Assembly: GCF_003628445.1 (NCBI RefSeq)
Contig: NZ_RBZO01000013.1
Span: 1 to 64,000, forward strand
Reading direction: 5' to 3'
Length of the DNA stretch: 64,000 bases
Origin: Oceanobacillus bengalensis
GTDB lineage: Bacteria > Bacillota > Bacilli > Bacillales > Amphibacillaceae
The translations under genes and the position numbers were made by a program. The notes under the pieces were generated by a model. That model had not been told where the DNA came from and did not search any database. It saw nothing but the letters and a program-made list of their open reading frames with translations. This document shows positions 17,221 through 25,057 of this stretch, piece after piece (the stretch's first letter is position 1; every line of letters begins with the position of its first letter).

Positions 17221-17850
17221 ATGAGAAAATTGCCTATTTCATTACCTGTTTCGATTCAAACCTTGGAGCATAACGGTGGGGTTAATAAAAATATCTACTA
17301 TCCGCAAGCATTTCATATGGATAACCATACATTACAAAGAAATATTAATCACGCCATTATACATGAGGTTCAAACATTAATTAATCAGCAAATTGAAGAT
17401 ATGCCCTCAACAGTGGTAGAAATGCTAGGTACGTATGAACTGAAGAATAATCAGCGTAATGTATTAAGTCTAACACTCACTAACTATACGTATCACTACC
17501 ATGCTGCTCACGGGATGACGTATATCAATGCATTGACATTTGATTTGGAAAAAGGAAAGAAAAGTGAACTAGAAGACCTGTTCAAACCGAACAGTAATTA
17601 CAGAGAAAGATTATCAGCGATCATAAAAAGACAAATCAAACAACGTGAAATTGCTCTTCTTGATGATTTTACGATAATAAAACCAGACCAAGACTTCTAT
17701 GTTGCAGACAAAACACTCGTAATTTATTTCCAACTATATGAATTAACCGCCTATGCGTTTGGGTTCCCAATGTTCCCGATTTCCGTATATGATATTCAAG
17801 ATATAATTAATGAAGATGGACCGTTGGGAAGATTGGCTGAAAATAATTAA
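17221..17850 (+). CDS. DUF4163/DUF3298 (RsiV-type) domain protein without signal peptide
   Basis: A 209-residue protein. Residues 10-100 are DUF4163-like (YYPQAFHMDN, then LINQQIEDMPSTVVEM). Residues 100-195 are DUF3298 (AHGMTYINALTFDLEKGKKS, LEDLFKPNSNYRERLSAII, then VIYFQLYELTAYAFGFPMFP). These domains form the extracellular part of the anti-sigma factor RsiV, which binds lysozyme, and of several lipoproteins. Here there is no membrane anchor or signal peptide, so a free-standing, perhaps cytoplasmic, version is encoded. The ribosome site is weak (GGTGAAAAAGG touching the ATG), so the start is uncertain. Confidence 0.7.
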   Translation: MRKLPISLPVSIQTLEHNGGVNKNIYYPQAFHMDNHTLQRNINHAIIHEVQTLINQQIEDMPSTVVEMLGTYELKNNQRNVLSLTLTNYTYHYHAAHGMTYINALTFDLEKGKKSELEDLFKPNSNYRERLSAIIKRQIKQREIALLDDFTIIKPDQDFYVADKTLVIYFQLYELTAYAFGFPMFPISVYDIQDIINEDGPLGRLAENN

Positions 17851-17949
17851 TGCGTGAGATAAAACTTTTACTTGAGGTCATCACAAGTAACTACAATAAA
17901 ACAAAAAAAGAGTCCGGGAAAAAATATCCTTACTAAAGCAACATACGAA

Positions 17950-18175
17950 CGATGCTTCAAAACTTCCCATTACATTTCAAATTACTTTGGATTTTGTATA
18001 AACTCCAAACTAACTTAATTCAGATTATCTTAAATCGGAGCACATCTCGCCGTCTGGGATCGCTCCGGGCGGATGCTTTCCGCGGGCACGGCCTCAACCT
18101 CCTCAGAAGCACAGAACGCTTCTTCCGGGGTCTTCCGACACGTGCTATTCCCGCAGGAGTCACCGCCCTACACTC
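17950..18175 (-). repeat. GC-rich Bacillaceae dispersed repeat, inverted copy with flank
   Basis: 18048-18175 contains, reverse-complemented, the same blocks as the copy near 2 kb: GAGGCCGTGCCCGCGGAAAG and GACTCCTGCGGGAAT. The AT-rich flank (CCCATTACATTTCAAATTAC, 17967-17986) also matches 1855-1874. ORFs crossing it are accidental. Confidence 0.7.
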
Positions 18176-18256
18176 ACCCAGACTAGTGAAGTAATACTAT
18201 GCTTTTTGACTTTCCGTATCAAAGGAGATAATGGTTAGTAAGTTCAACCTAGTGGA

Positions 18257-18400
18257 GGAAACACACGTAGACTCCTGCAGGAGGAAAGGCCTAGATGAGA
18301 CACCGTAGTGCGTCAGCACGAAGGGGGCTCATCAGCCGCCTGCGGAAAGCGAAGTGTGTTTCCGGAACGACGTACTTCACACTATACTGAATTAAATACG
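18257..18400 (+). repeat. Second GC-rich repeat subfamily with 10-bp inverted ends
   Basis: GGAAACACAC (18257-18266) and GTGTGTTTCC (18354-18363) are perfect inverted ends around a GC-rich core with GACTCCTGCAGGAGGAAAGG and GCTCATCAGCCGCCTGCGG. The right flank matches 1905-1946 in reverse complement. Together with the adjacent element it explains most of the gene-free 17851-18606 stretch. Confidence 0.65.
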
Positions 18401-18606
18401 TCCACACTTTATATCAACTATAAATTAATATTTAATAATAGCAAGAAAACAATCTTAGCTTTCTATCCTATAGTCGTTCTTCTTTAGTGCGCATGGTTTT
18501 ACTTATCGCCCAGCCTCTGTTTTTATTGATGATTAATGCCTTCAATTAGACATACATCCTCTGTTCTTTAAGGAAATTTAGCTAATTAAGCTGGTATACC
18601 TATATA

Positions 18607-19146
18607 TTAGTTTATTTCTTTCCCCAATATTACTTGCAAATTATTTTCTGAAATAACTGGAGCGTTGTTTTTAATCAATTTCCATCCTTTTTTTCTATAT
18701 AAATTAATCGCCGGATTATTATCTATTCTAGTCGTTAATACAGTCGTTCTATGATCAATATTCTCTATTAACATATCGTGTAATTTACTTGCAATTCCAA
18801 GACGTCTAAAATATGGACTTACAGCTAATTCTACAAATTCAAAACTGTTATATAACCAAGTCTTACATTCCGTTTCCGACAACTGTTCTGCAATTTTTTG
18901 TCTATAAAACTGTTCTGGTACACTTGTATAGCCATATGAAAACCCCACAATATTCCCTTTGCCATCTTTCGCTTTAAGACCTTTAAAACCTTTATAATTT
19001 GCGTGTTTGGTTATGTTCTGTATGGCGAGTTGCTTTTCTTTTCGTGAATAATCTTTAGCTAAAAATGTCTTACAATATAATTCTGCAATTTCATCCATAT
19101 CAGAGTCATTACAGTAAAACTCTATGAATTCTATATTCTCCCCCAC
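18607..19146 (-). CDS. GNAT family N-acetyltransferase
   Basis: A 179-residue acetyl-CoA-dependent acyltransferase. The acetyl-CoA motif A is ELAVSPYFRRLGIASKLHDM (about 118-137), and motif B is NPAINLYRKKGWKLI. The substrate is unknown. The start is GTG after GGAGGG. It lies 29 bp downstream of the cytidine-deaminase-like gene on the same strand, so the two are probably co-transcribed. Confidence 0.8.
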   Translation of the reverse strand: MGENIEFIEFYCNDSDMDEIAELYCKTFLAKDYSRKEKQLAIQNITKHANYKGFKGLKAKDGKGNIVGFSYGYTSVPEQFYRQKIAEQLSETECKTWLYNSFEFVELAVSPYFRRLGIASKLHDMLIENIDHRTTVLTTRIDNNPAINLYRKKGWKLIKNNAPVISENNLQVILGKEIN

Positions 19147-19175
19147 CTATGTATCCCTCCAGAATGTGTTGTCTG

Positions 19176-19580
19176 TCATTTATCTTTATATGCTTGGTAC
19201 CAATGATATGGCTGAACTTCTTCCAATGTTTTAAATAGTAATTGTTTCTCTTCATTAGTCACTGCGACTCTTACATCATTACCCCAGTAAAAGAATCTTT
19301 CTTGGCAAACCCCACAAGGTGTCAATACTTTAAAATCTTCATTTTCATCATCTCTTACAACACAAATGGAATGAGTAATTTTCGTATTTAACTTATGCGC
19401 TTCCAAAATCGCTCCTGTTTCTATACATAGCTCTGTAGAAGCATTTATTACCTCTGGTGCAACACTTGTTAAAATTGCTCCATTAGCTGTGTACATTGCT
19501 GCCGCTCCACCCCAACCAGTAGGATACCTTTTTTCTATAAGATTTTTTGCTGTTTGATACAGTTTTTGTTCTATATCCAT
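19176..19580 (-). CDS. Cytidine deaminase-like protein (cytidine/blasticidin-S deaminase family)
   Basis: A 134-residue zinc deaminase of nucleoside-like substrates. The catalytic set is complete: C52-I-E54 in TELCIETGAI, and P88-C89-G-V-C92 in TPCGVCQE, giving three Cys zinc ligands and the proton-shuttling Glu. Length and motif spacing fit both cytidine deaminases and the blasticidin-S-deaminase-like branch. The housekeeping cdd gene normally sits with era/dgkA, so this copy may be accessory. AGGGGGG precedes the ATG. It lies 12 bp after the LprI-like gene and 29 bp before a GNAT gene, all on the minus strand. Confidence 0.8.
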   Translation of the reverse strand: MDIEQKLYQTAKNLIEKRYPTGWGGAAAMYTANGAILTSVAPEVINASTELCIETGAILEAHKLNTKITHSICVVRDDENEDFKVLTPCGVCQERFFYWGNDVRVAVTNEEKQLLFKTLEEVQPYHWYQAYKDK

Positions 19581-19592
19581 TTTCAGTCCCCC

Positions 19593-20300
19593 CTATTTTG
19601 TCCCGTAAAATTGTACAACAGGAATGAAATGTTCATTCATATAATCCTCAACTAATTCATAGCATCTTTCTTCTGTAAGATTTGCCAATACGGTCACATA
19701 TTCTAAGTGTTCCTGCGTACCACCTTCATACTTAAGAGAGGCCGCTTTGGCAGTATCATCTCTATCCTTTATCCAATTCCGTTGTTCTTTTCTCAATTGG
19801 TCCATCTCTTCAGTTGAAAGTTGCTCCATTAAAACTCCATAAACATCATTCAACAATTCATCCCAAACATCATATCTATCCCCTGCTACTTTTTTCATAG
19901 CGTATGTTGATGAATCTTCTGCTTGCACTTCTTCCAATTCTTTTTTAGTATTATTTAATTTCTCGAGATACTCTTCCTTCAAAACCACTGTAGCATTATT
20001 AATAGCCAAGTCTTCATCTTTCGCTTGAGCATTGATTGATGTATCCATTTCTTCGCTCGTAACATTATTATCTGCATCTAGGCTGCTAGCATTGGCGTTG
20101 TCCGTATTTGTAGCATTTACTGACGAAGCCACATTTGAAGATTCGGAATCGTCGTTAGCATCTTGAGATAAATTGTTATTCTGTGACTGGTTTCCGAACG
20201 TTGTACTCCACTCTTCAGACGCGTTTTCACAAGCTGCTAATAAAAGTACAAATACGATAGCAAACATTACCATTAACATTTTTCGATTGCTTTTCATCAT
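19593..20300 (-). CDS. Lipoprotein with LprI-type (DUF1311) domain
   Basis: A 235-residue exported protein with lipobox LAAC (Cys at about 24), followed by a long Asn/Ser/Asp-rich linker (25-105). The C-terminal domain (110-228) has the LprI/DUF1311 signature: Y.VWDELLNDVYGVLMEQL, RKEQRNWIKDRD and a Gly-Gly turn before ERCYEL. Family members inhibit lysozyme in mycobacteria; the role in Firmicutes is unproven. It appears to be the first gene of a minus-strand set with the deaminase and GNAT genes. AAAAGGAGG precedes two adjacent ATGs. Confidence 0.75.
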   Translation of the reverse strand: MMKSNRKMLMVMFAIVFVLLLAACENASEEWSTTFGNQSQNNNLSQDANDDSESSNVASSVNATNTDNANASSLDADNNVTSEEMDTSINAQAKDEDLAINNATVVLKEEYLEKLNNTKKELEEVQAEDSSTYAMKKVAGDRYDVWDELLNDVYGVLMEQLSTEEMDQLRKEQRNWIKDRDDTAKAASLKYEGGTQEHLEYVTVLANLTEERCYELVEDYMNEHFIPVVQFYGTK

Positions 20301-20371
20301 ATAATCCTCCTTTTTAAAAAAATTCTTATGTAGTCTACAGAATTAACCTTTAATCACCTACGCTCATTATA

Positions 20372-20404
20372 ACAAAAACTCGCCTAACATTAGACGAATT
20401 TTGT
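20372..20404 (-). terminator. Terminator after cueP
   Basis: ACAAAATTCGTCTAA and TTAGGCGAGTTTTTGT (minus strand) pair with one mismatch, ending in a T-rich run. It separates cueP from the LprI-like gene. Confidence 0.75.
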
Positions 20405-20448
20405 CATTATCTTCCTATGCATGGGCCTTTCACCAGCTATCTACCCAC

Positions 20449-20997
20449 TTACGCTTCATTACGTTCTGTCAGCTGAATAGTTGTAATGCATGTATTATCA
20501 TTTTCAAATGTGGAAAACGTTGAGTCTGCAGTCTTCCCACCATGTGAAATTTTTACGTTATATGTTTGGTCACGTGGAACCCATAAATCGATAAAACCAT
20601 TTGCCTGAGATTCCACTGTATCATCCACAATTACATTTCCTTTCATATCCTCAATGTAAATATCAAACGTTTCATTCACCATCTCACCCTGACATCCAGT
20701 CAAGCTATGGATTGCACAGGGATGTGTTGTTTCCTCGAAAGGTGCAATCGAAACAAAGAATTCTTCTTCAGGTAATTCATAGGTGGTCTCGTTTTCATCA
20801 GAATCTGTTACGATAAGTTGTTCTGAGGTAATTGACGCGGACTCTGAGGTGCTGTTTCCTTCACTGTAATCCTGCACCCTTTCTTTAATGTCTGTTGCTT
20901 CAACTACTTCAGGTGCATTACTAGTGTTTACCACAAACAGATATGCCACAATTATAATTGCAACAAAACCAATCATTAGGGAATATTTTTTGTTCAT
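20449..20997 (-). CDS. cueP: CueP-family copper-binding protein, membrane-anchored
   Basis: A 182-residue protein with one N-terminal membrane anchor (residues 6-24) and an extracytoplasmic domain. ETTHPCAIHSLTGCQGEM and a late NTCITTIQL supply C94, C102 and C170. Their spacing of 8 and 68 is the same as that of the three conserved cysteines I recall for Salmonella CueP (C96, C104, C172), a periplasmic copper-binding and copper-reducing protein. In a Gram-positive the protein would act on the outer membrane face. No copper ATPase or CueR/CsoR gene is nearby. ATG after GGAAGGAT; it has its own terminator. Confidence 0.85.
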   Translation of the reverse strand: MNKKYSLMIGFVAIIIVAYLFVVNTSNAPEVVEATDIKERVQDYSEGNSTSESASITSEQLIVTDSDENETTYELPEEEFFVSIAPFEETTHPCAIHSLTGCQGEMVNETFDIYIEDMKGNVIVDDTVESQANGFIDLWVPRDQTYNVKISHGGKTADSTFSTFENDNTCITTIQLTERNEA

Positions 20998-21222
20998 AAA
21001 TTATCCATCCTTCCTCAGTTTTAGCCAATTAAATTTACACATATTCAAAACCAAGTTTATCATGAAACGCTATATTGTTACCCGGTAAGATTTGAACATT
21101 TTTAGAACCTAAAGGAAAACTTCTATTTTACTAAAAAAGGACTACAACATAATAAAAATATTAAAATTATAGTATAATAGACTTTCAACCTAGAATAGTA
21201 GAACAAAGAGAGGATAAGGAAA

Positions 21223-21672
21223 TTGAAAAATTTATTTGCAGCATTACTTACAGCAACACTTATATTTGCACCAATGGGGGGTTTTATTTTCCAAGATCAC
21301 TCAACAACAGTTGAAGCAAAGTCCTATAAGTCAGGGAAGAAAGGTTTTAACTACAATAACAACAATAACAGTACCAATAACAGTTCTTTCTTCCAAAACA
21401 ACAAAAAAGACTCTGTTACGAATAATAAATCTACAACAGGCACCGATAAAAAAGGTGGATTTATGTCGAGTGGCCTTATGAAAGGTCTTATGTTAGGTGG
21501 ACTAGCTGGATTACTATTTGGTGGTCTATTAGGAAACTTGGGTATTCTAGGTTCTATGTTAGGTATGGCAGTGAACATCTTTGCCATTGTGTTACTGATT
21601 GTGATCATTCGTAAAATCTATACCCACTTCAAGAATAAGAAACAAGAGGATACAAACCCATGGAGCAGTTAA
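21223..21672 (+). CDS. Secreted/membrane Asn-rich protein, Tim44-like annotation group
   Basis: A 149-residue protein with a signal peptide (1-32, cleavage near VEA), then KSYKSGKKGFN, an Asn/Ser-rich linker (43-72) and a C-terminal pair of hydrophobic segments (GLMKGLMLGGLAGLLFGGLL and MAVNIFAIVLLIVIIRKIY) with a basic tail. Bacillus homologues with the same SYKSGKKSFN start are often labelled 'Tim44-like transport protein'; no function is established. The start is TTG 21223 behind AAGG. The last 13 nt overlap the yxcD gene, so the two are translationally coupled. Confidence 0.65.
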   Translation: MKNLFAALLTATLIFAPMGGFIFQDHSTTVEAKSYKSGKKGFNYNNNNNSTNNSSFFQNNKKDSVTNNKSTTGTDKKGGFMSSGLMKGLMLGGLAGLLFGGLLGNLGILGSMLGMAVNIFAIVLLIVIIRKIYTHFKNKKQEDTNPWSS

Positions 21673-21947
21673 TTATTCCAGAACAAGATATTATTAACGC
21701 ACTTTGTATTTATACATCCCGAAAAAAACAAATGAATCCAGAAGAAGTTGAAGTAGAATTAATGTATGATGACGATACTGGATTTTCTGCGGAAGTATTT
21801 TGGGCAGGTCGTAAGCAAGTGCTTATAACAGCTAATCTGATTGAGGCCCTGCGTATGTGGCTTGATGAATTTCTAAATATAGACCCTTTTGCAGGAATCA
21901 AGTTAGACTTAGATGATGAAAGAGGTATTATTGCTATCATACAATAG
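21660..21947 (+). CDS. yxcD: YxcD family protein (DUF2653)
   Basis: A 95-residue cytoplasmic protein with the YxcD pattern: ALCIYTSRKKQMNPEEVEVE, then DDDTGFSAEVF and ALRMWLDEFLNIDPFAGIKL. Function unknown. It overlaps the preceding membrane-protein gene by 13 nt, has AGAGGAT as ribosome site inside that gene, and is followed by a terminator. It thus forms a two-gene operon with it. Confidence 0.8.
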   Translation: MEQLIIPEQDIINALCIYTSRKKQMNPEEVEVELMYDDDTGFSAEVFWAGRKQVLITANLIEALRMWLDEFLNIDPFAGIKLDLDDERGIIAIIQ

Positions 21948-21956
21948 TAGTTAAAG

Positions 21957-21984
21957 GCCATGGGAGCAATCCTTTGGCTTTTTT
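21957..21984 (+). terminator. Terminator after yxcD
   Basis: GCCA..GGA and TCC..TGGC form a short hairpin followed by six T. Confidence 0.75.
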
Positions 21985-22158
21985 GTCTCTTAAAGCTAGA
22001 AAAACAATGTTCTTCCCCATCCTTATATTCCACCTCATAAGAAAATTTATTTCATACCAATGTCCTATGAAAATTTATTGAAACCATACATTGTTTTAAA
22101 ACGAACTTTACATTATGCTGGTACACTTAGAGTATCAAACATAGGGAGGCACAAAAAA

Positions 22159-22947
22159 GTGAATGTTCGAGCGGCATTTATCGATATGGATGGCACATTG
22201 CTAACGACCTCTAACGAGATTTCTAGGCGCAATGCAGAGGCAATATATGAGCTAATTAATCAAGGTGTCCACGTTTTTCTCGCTACAGGGCGCCAGTATG
22301 AAATTACAGTTCCATATCATCGTGCATTAGGACTTACAACTCCAATGATTTGTTTAAACGGAGCTTCCATACACGATGGTTTAACTGGAAAAGCAATTCA
22401 AATAAAACCTATCTCCTTGGATAAAGATCGACTTCACGTTGTTACGAGTCAAGTACCTTGTGATATTGTCGTACACACTGCTACTGGACTATATTGCAAT
22501 CAAATAAATGTAGAAATTGACGGATGGATTAAAGAAGGCCAGGTACCTCCTCGATATGTTGGTGATTTAAGCCAAGCAAACTATCAGGACGTATTAAAAT
22601 ATTCTATCAAGACAGGTTCTCGTGAGTCAGAACTTTCAGAATTATTTATAGAAGAGGCTGATATAATTAATTGGAATGATGGGTTTGAAATCGTCGCACG
22701 CGGGGTTTCAAAATGGGCTGCCATTCAATCAATACTCAAGCTTTATCAGATAAACCCTGCTAATGTAGTAACATTTGGAGATGGACCAAACGATATACAA
22801 ATGCTTCGTCATGCCGGAACTGGTGTTGCCATGGCGAATGCAGAACCAGAAGTGAAAGCTGTTGCTGACTTTGTTACAGGTCACCATGAACGTGACGGTC
22901 TTGCTGTATTTATCGAACGTTATCTCATACAAACCTTTGCTATCTAG
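22159..22947 (+). CDS. Cof-type HAD-IIB phosphatase
   Basis: A 262-residue cytoplasmic HAD phosphatase acting on small phosphorylated metabolites. Motif I is FIDMDGTLLTT (nucleophile Asp and general acid Asp), motif II is FLATGRQYE, motif III contains the SKWAAIQSIL Lys, and motif IV is FGDGPNDIQML. The type IIB cap lies between motifs II and III. The substrate is unknown. I choose GTG 22159 because AGGGAGG lies 9 nt upstream. A longer frame from 22060 has no ribosome site and adds residues not typical of the family. It is a single gene with a terminator. Confidence 0.85.
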   Translation: MNVRAAFIDMDGTLLTTSNEISRRNAEAIYELINQGVHVFLATGRQYEITVPYHRALGLTTPMICLNGASIHDGLTGKAIQIKPISLDKDRLHVVTSQVPCDIVVHTATGLYCNQINVEIDGWIKEGQVPPRYVGDLSQANYQDVLKYSIKTGSRESELSELFIEEADIINWNDGFEIVARGVSKWAAIQSILKLYQINPANVVTFGDGPNDIQMLRHAGTGVAMANAEPEVKAVADFVTGHHERDGLAVFIERYLIQTFAI

Positions 22948-22958
22948 CTGCATAGATA

Positions 22959-22996
22959 AAATGGCCACAGCAATATGCTGAAGCCATTTCTTTTTC
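22959..22996 (+). terminator. Terminator after Cof-type phosphatase
   Basis: AAATGGC/GCCATTT outer stem with an inner CAGCA/TGCTG stem, followed by CTTTTTC. Confidence 0.85.
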
Positions 22997-23020
22997 TATT
23001 CAGAAGGTAATTTTCTACTA

Positions 23021-23335
23021 CTAACCCATTTGCTTATGTTCTTCTACTATATTACTAATTCTTCCTTTTATCTCTTCTGAAGTAATAATACTGCTCAAGG
23101 TTCGAAAGCTTGTTTTTACCTTCAATTCATATTGATCATTCACTTCACTCGTAAACCCATAATAGTTATGCTTCACATCAATTCGAACAAATTCAAATGA
23201 TTTTATTTTCCTCCATGGCACAAATCTCGCACCAAAAATTATCCCGCCCTCTACTACCGCAAATATATTTAGGAGGTTAGACAGGTGAAACATTGGGATC
23301 GTAATTAATAAAAATAACATCAAGGGAAAATCCAC
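23021..23335 (-). CDS. Membrane protein, C-terminal part (PH-like domain); probably the 3' half of an interrupted gene
   Basis: 104 residues from a GTG: one hydrophobic segment (PLMLFLLITIPMFHLSNLLNIF), then a basic, beta-rich segment (GIIFGARFVPWRKIKSFEFV, YELKVKTSFRTLSSII) resembling bacterial PH-like membrane-protein domains. There is no ribosome site before the GTG. The frame is exactly that of the upstream 78-residue ORF, separated only by TAA and four codons. I therefore think both are one gene broken by a nonsense codon. No specific family is recognised. Confidence 0.5.
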   Translation of the reverse strand: MDFPLMLFLLITIPMFHLSNLLNIFAVVEGGIIFGARFVPWRKIKSFEFVRIDVKHNYYGFTSEVNDQYELKVKTSFRTLSSIITSEEIKGRISNIVEEHKQMG

Positions 23336-23347
23336 GTAAAGATATCC

Positions 23348-23584
23348 TTAAACAAGCATCGAGACCATATAAAGAAGCACCAAAATATAGACAATGATCC
23401 CTACCTTATTTTCCGAATAGGTAGGCAAGTTTACAATCTTTTGTGGGTACTTACGAATAACAGCTATTTCTTCAACCGTTGTTGGTAATAAGATGCCCTG
23501 TTTCAAATTCACCATCACAATTAAAAACCTACACAAGAAGAATAAAACAATACCCACAAACAATATAAGTAATAGAAAATCCAT
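23348..23584 (-). CDS. Membrane protein, N-terminal part; probably the 5' half of an interrupted gene
   Basis: 78 residues with two hydrophobic segments (LLLILFVGIVLFFLCRFLIV and VGIIVYILVLLYMVSMLV) flanking a short polar loop. The ATG start follows a weak GGTGA. The ORF ends at an in-frame TAA (23348-23350), after which the same frame continues with GYLYV into the next ORF. With that, a three-helix plus PH-like protein of about 187 codons would result. It could also be a genuine two-gene arrangement, but the absence of a ribosome site for the second part argues against that. Confidence 0.5.
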   Translation of the reverse strand: MDFLLLILFVGIVLFFLCRFLIVMVNLKQGILLPTTVEEIAVIRKYPQKIVNLPTYSENKVGIIVYILVLLYMVSMLV

Positions 23585-23829
23585 GAAGTCACCGCACTTT
23601 CATCTCTACTACATACAATACGGGACAAACATACAAAAGGTTTCAAATTATTTAAGGTCCAGGCACTTAGACATAATCATTTTGTCCACTCTATATACTG
23701 TACTTTAACCAATCATTTCCGTTCCTAATTCCCTCCAGTCACCATTTTAGATTTTACAAATAGAATAAGATGATGTTGTGAATTTAAATGCGAGAAGTCT
23801 AAATATAATTTTTAAGGAGGATGACTTTA

Positions 23830-25035
23830 TTGTTTTGTCATCATTGCGGAGAAACACTTCATGAGGGAACAAGTTTTTGTACGAATTGCGGGGAAAAAGT
23901 AGAACAGCAGAATTCAACGGAGCAAGAGAATAGCAATTCCGCACAACATAAACAAGCAGTCAACGAATCACCACTTCAGAATAATACCCCACCAGTAAGC
24001 AAAACAAGCCCTATCATATCCAAATTGCCAATCATCATCCCGATTGTAAGCTTCCTTGTTGTTTGTATTGTCTTAACTTTTTATTATTTCAATGAACAAA
24101 GTAAGAATGATAAGGTTCTAGAATTACAACAAATTGCAGAGGATGCTGCCTTAGAAGGAAATTTCGGGGAAGCAATTGAAACACTAAGTGAAGCATTAGA
24201 TATAAGGGCTGACTATGAGGTTTTATCGGATAACCTAGAAGAAATCGAGCGCGCCCAGGCTTTTTCCAATCAACTCAATCATGTACAAAAGTTAGTTTCA
24301 GACCAAGAATTTGATAAAGCTGATGATGAACTTTCTGTACTTAAAGAACAATCCGAAACGGAAACAGGAGCTCTCTTTGAATCTTTCCGTGATCAAATTG
24401 TTGTAGAGGAAGAAACAATTACGATAGGGAAGATAAAACTGGAAATAGATAGTCTTTCAACCGTTGATGCGCTAGCAAACAGGCTAAGTACTCTTGAATC
24501 ATTATCTTCAAGCGAAGTTGACGAAATCAAAACACAAATTTTGGATAAAATTGTACAAATTACAAATGATTTGGTAACAGAACAGCTTGCAAATAGTGAA
24601 TTTGCTGAGGCATTGGATACAATTAATAAAGGCTTAAGTTATAAAACAAATGACGAACAACTACTTGAACGAAAAGCGCAAGTTGAGGAAGATAAGCTTG
24701 CTTTTGAAGAAGCTCAAGAAAAGTCAGATCAGGAAGATTTGCATAATCGAACTGCAGCAGTAGAGCTTACATCCTTCACTGCCGAACTAAATGAAAATGG
24801 TGATGTTTCATTTGAAGGTAGCCTTATCAGTACTGCAACAATCCCCATCTATTCACTAACTGCCTTCTATGCTGTATACGATGCAAATGGTCAATTCCTT
24901 TTTGAGGGATTCGTTTATATTGACCCTTATACATTAGAACCTGGTGACGAAGGGTATTTCACTGGATTAATTGAAGACGTCAATCAAGAGGTAACAGTAG
25001 AAATCTACAATATTACATGGTATTTCGATGAATAA
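23830..25035 (+). CDS. Zinc-ribbon, membrane-anchored protein with helical repeats and FxLYD-like C-terminal domain
   Basis: About 401 residues. The N-terminal double-Cys zinc ribbon (FCHHCGE...FCTNCGEKV) is cytoplasmic. An Asn/Gln-rich linker follows, then one membrane helix (about 72-92). The extracellular part begins with TPR/coiled-coil-like helices (about 95-310, many Glu/Gln) and ends in a beta domain (VELTSFTAELNENGDVSFEG, then SLTAFYAVYDANGQFLFEG) like FxLYD domains. I start at TTG 23830 because AAGGAGG ends 9 nt before it; the ATG at 23821 touches the ribosome site. It is followed after 22 bp by the HtrA-like protease gene, so a shared envelope function is likely. Confidence 0.75.
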   Translation: MFCHHCGETLHEGTSFCTNCGEKVEQQNSTEQENSNSAQHKQAVNESPLQNNTPPVSKTSPIISKLPIIIPIVSFLVVCIVLTFYYFNEQSKNDKVLELQQIAEDAALEGNFGEAIETLSEALDIRADYEVLSDNLEEIERAQAFSNQLNHVQKLVSDQEFDKADDELSVLKEQSETETGALFESFRDQIVVEEETITIGKIKLEIDSLSTVDALANRLSTLESLSSSEVDEIKTQILDKIVQITNDLVTEQLANSEFAEALDTINKGLSYKTNDEQLLERKAQVEEDKLAFEEAQEKSDQEDLHNRTAAVELTSFTAELNENGDVSFEGSLISTATIPIYSLTAFYAVYDANGQFLFEGFVYIDPYTLEPGDEGYFTGLIEDVNQEVTVEIYNITWYFDE

Positions 25036-25057
25036 TAATAGAAAGAAGGTGAAAACG

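Noticed and set aside
17952-18194. Plus-strand ORF of 80 codons
   Set aside because: It crosses the GC-rich repeat and is explained by the repeat's open frames.
23654-23690. AGGCACTTAGAC as another GTGCCTGTCAC repeat
   Set aside because: Only a few bases match and neither arm is complete.
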